Shown here: positions 60,630-64,000 of the stretch, piece after piece
Position numbering within the stretch: position 1 is the first letter of the stretch
Layout of the letters: every line of letters starts with the position of its first letter
DNA from: Achromobacter sp. B7
Lineage (GTDB): Bacteria; Pseudomonadota; Gammaproteobacteria; Burkholderiales; Burkholderiaceae_B
Direction: 5' to 3'
Length of the DNA stretch: 64,000 bases
Assembly (NCBI RefSeq): GCF_003600685.1
Contig: NZ_CP032084.1
Coordinates: 2,666,001 to 2,730,000 of the forward strand
Made by a program: the position numbers and the translations under genes
Notes under the pieces: generated by a model
What the model was told of the DNA's origin: nothing
The model's input: the letters and a program-made list of their open reading frames with translations, nothing else
The model's database searches: none

Positions 60630-60750
60630 AGGGGCGCACCGACCCCTGCCGAATCGGGATGGAAGGTTTTGAAGGACTACGGGCCCGCATCTTCCCCGGC
60701 CAGAGGTCCGCAGCAGAACATAAGGGGAAGGGTATTCGAGGAGACAGGTC

Positions 60751-62481
<1,731 letters not shown>

Positions 62482-62498
62482 GGGGGCAGGGCGGCAAG

Positions 62499-62539
62499 CA
62501 TCGCCCACGGATGGCCGTAGCGCTTATCCGTGGGCGATG
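62499..62539. terminator. Bidirectional 14-bp stem between glpV and the racemase-like gene
   Basis: CATCGCCCACGGAT (62499-62512) and ATCCGTGGGCGATG (62526-62539) pair perfectly across a 13-nt loop. The right arm codes for the end of the racemase-like protein. There is no T-run, so it may protect mRNA ends as well as stop transcription. Confidence 0.65.
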
Positions 62540-63186
62540 TTGCTTGAGCGGGTGGGCAGTTGCAACGCGGCCTGCAAACCCGCCCGTGCCGCGTCCAGGG
62601 GCAGGCGTTGTCCCTGCACCATCGCCGCGGCGTCGGCCATCCACGGATGTGCAAACGCCACCACGTCGGCGCCTTGCTCATAGGCCTGTTGCGCCGCGCT
62701 TGCGCAGGCTTGCAGGCAGGCCGGCATATCGCCGCCCTGGAACAGCGCCCATGCCTGCGGTACCACGTGCACGGCCACCGTTGCCCCGCTGGCCTTGGCA
62801 TGGCGCTCGAACAGCATCCGGTTGGCGTCCACGGCGGAAGGGGCCGCGCAAAGCACGACGATATATCCGCCATCGCGGGTGGCCGCCATGGCCAGCGCCA
62901 CGTCGGCGCGGATCACCGGCACTGGAAAGTCGGGCATCTGGTCAATCACCGGCCCCAGCGTGGCACACGTGACGAGGACGGCGTCCGCATCGGTGGCCAG
63001 GTTCTGTACTGCGTCGCGGATGGCATCGCGCAACGCGCCATCCGTTGCCAACCCTTGGTCGATGGCTTGCCGCAGATCTGGGCGCACATCGTGGCGCAAC
63101 TGCGCGGCATTCATGCCCGCCTGGGCTGCCGCATGCTCAAATACGGCCCGGTTGCCGTCAATGGTGTGCAAGAACGAAATACGCAT
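62524..63186 (-). CDS. Aspartate/glutamate racemase-superfamily protein
   Basis: Protein of 220 residues with the Asp/Glu/hydantoin racemase fold. The first catalytic Cys is in VLVTCATLGPV near residue 74. The second motif, usually containing Cys, reads VVAFAHPWMADAA: Ala and His stand where Cys is expected. It may therefore be a decarboxylase, isomerase or non-racemising relative. No operon partner. The ATG at 63186 fits the conserved start MRISFLHTIDGN. Confidence 0.85.
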   Translation of the reverse strand: MRISFLHTIDGNRAVFEHAAAQAGMNAAQLRHDVRPDLRQAIDQGLATDGALRDAIRDAVQNLATDADAVLVTCATLGPVIDQMPDFPVPVIRADVALAMAATRDGGYIVVLCAAPSAVDANRMLFERHAKASGATVAVHVVPQAWALFQGGDMPACLQACASAAQQAYEQGADVVAFAHPWMADAAAMVQGQRLPLDAARAGLQAALQLPTRSSNIAHG

Positions 63187-63367
63187 TCGAAGCCATCCTG
63201 ATATTCATGGTGAGCGCGCATTGTTCTGCCTTAGCGCCGCCGCAACAAGGCAAGTCCGAATACCGGTACTGCGTGTACCCGGTTTTTCCTTCCCGTTCGT
63301 TTGACCGCGCCCCTGCATCCCGTACTGCGCAGCACCGCTTGCGGCGTGCTGGGCAGCTAATGCCCGC

Positions 63368-64000
63368 TTATTCCATCACCAGCGACCGATGCGCGCACAC
63401 GCCCGCCATCACTCCCGACGCACTGGCCAGCGTGGCGTTGCTCATGGGGATGGCGGCGTCGCCTGCGGCGAAGACGCCGGGCACCGAGGTCTGGCGCAGG
63501 TCGTCCACGCCAATGATCGGCCCCAACGGGCCATCGTTAAAGGCGCAGCCTAGCTGCATGGCCAGCGGGCTGGCCATGTGCGTTTTGCTGGCGACGAACA
63601 GCGCGTGGATGGCCAGGCGTCGGCCGTCGGCCAGCTTCACGGCGTCCAGGCGGGGGGATGCGCCCATCAATTCAACGATGGGGCTGCGTTCGATGCGCAC
63701 GCCGCGCTTGGCCATCAAGGCGGCTTGTTCCGCGTCCGGTTCAAACTGGCCTTGCGTGAAGTACGTGGTGGGGCCCCAGTCGGGCAGCAGCACGGCCTGA
63801 TGCGCGGACATGGGGTGCGCCGCCATTACGCCCAGCGGCCGATCGGCCGTTTCATAGCCGTGGCAATAGGGGCAATGCAGGACCGTCTGCCCCCAGCGTT
63901 CCTGCAAGCCGGGCACGCCGGGCAATTCGTCGCGCAGGCCGGTGGCCAGGATCAGGCGTTTGGCCCGCAACGGCTGGCCGTCGGCCATCAGGACTTCAAA
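63368..64000 (-). CDS. FAD-dependent thioredoxin-reductase-like oxidoreductase, C-terminal two thirds
   Basis: The frame runs off the right edge, so the N-terminal FAD motif is missing and about 210 residues remain. RAKRLILATGLRDELPGVPG is the typical end of the first FAD part; the redox motif CPYCHGYE follows; VPGVFAAGDAAIPMSN is the second FAD motif (GD) near the end. The CPYCHGYE form marks the group of disulfide oxidoreductases close to thioredoxin reductase that includes the gliotoxin-type enzymes. The NADPH-domain Gly motif is not obvious. Confidence 0.85.
   Translation of the reverse strand, partial: FEVLMADGQPLRAKRLILATGLRDELPGVPGLQERWGQTVLHCPYCHGYETADRPLGVMAAHPMSAHQAVLLPDWGPTTYFTQGQFEPDAEQAALMAKRGVRIERSPIVELMGASPRLDAVKLADGRRLAIHALFVASKTHMASPLAMQLGCAFNDGPLGPIIGVDDLRQTSVPGVFAAGDAAIPMSNATLASASGVMAGVCAHRSLVME

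Noticed and set aside
60631..60648. Hairpin between the DUF2160 gene and glpV as a terminator
   Set aside because: It has a 5-bp stem with an 8-nt loop and no T-run; too weak to call.

Overview
This window is GC-rich, densely packed bacterial chromosome. The gene content points to a betaproteobacterium of the Alcaligenaceae, most likely Achromobacter or a close Bordetella relative. The indications are a Bug-type periplasmic binding protein, an imuA-imuB-dnaE2 SOS cassette, many IclR/LysR/MarR regulators, several RND/FUSC/ABC efflux systems and a rhizobial-type glycerol ABC transporter. The genus is inferred from gene content only. I saw no rRNA, tRNA, CRISPR array, insertion sequence or prophage gene.

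Layout. 1-1.8 kb: end of an RND pump with its outer-membrane channel. 1.8-6 kb: MHS-family transporter and GMC oxidoreductase, divergent from an IclR regulator. 6-10 kb: small housekeeping genes (LtrA, VOC, AhpD-like, Lon-N domain, ParB-like). 10.1-16 kb: operon of an RraA-like aldolase, an aminotransferase, a polar amino-acid ABC importer and a LysR regulator. 16.1-22.1 kb: I78 inhibitor lipoprotein, then imuA-imuB-dnaE2 (minus strand) behind a perfect LexA box. 22.1-25.4 kb: amino-acid permease, esterase, IclR regulator. 25.5-30.1 kb: SDR, Bug protein, ThDP enzyme and an unrecognised internally duplicated protein. 30.3-35.6 kb: MarR-controlled FUSC/DUF1656/HlyD/OMF efflux operon. 35.7-38.8 kb: queD, queE, arfB, and an ArsR regulator with an old yellow enzyme. 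39-44.4 kb: CPBP protease, MAPEG protein, secreted protein, NRDE protein, a second FUSC protein, YbaK. 44.4-51 kb: pseudo-receiver regulator and a TetR-controlled ABC-2 efflux operon with its own OMF. 51-53.6 kb: CurA-like reductase, DJ-1/PfpI protein, HD-GYP phosphodiesterase. 53.7-62.5 kb: glycerol regulon (glpD, glpR; divergent glpSTPQ-DUF2160-glpV). 62.5-64 kb: racemase-like protein and a thioredoxin-reductase-like protein cut by the window end.

Themes. Three outer-membrane factors serve three different pump classes (RND, FUSC, ABC). Three uptake-plus-catabolism modules (amino acid, Bug/ThDP, glycerol) sit beside their regulators. Several intergenic junctions carry short tandem repeats. 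The least explained element is the internally duplicated protein at 29234-30067, whose promoter region carries two identical 13-bp palindromes. The two glycerol-transporter ATPases have complementary defects in their ATP-site motifs, which suggests a dimer with one working site.
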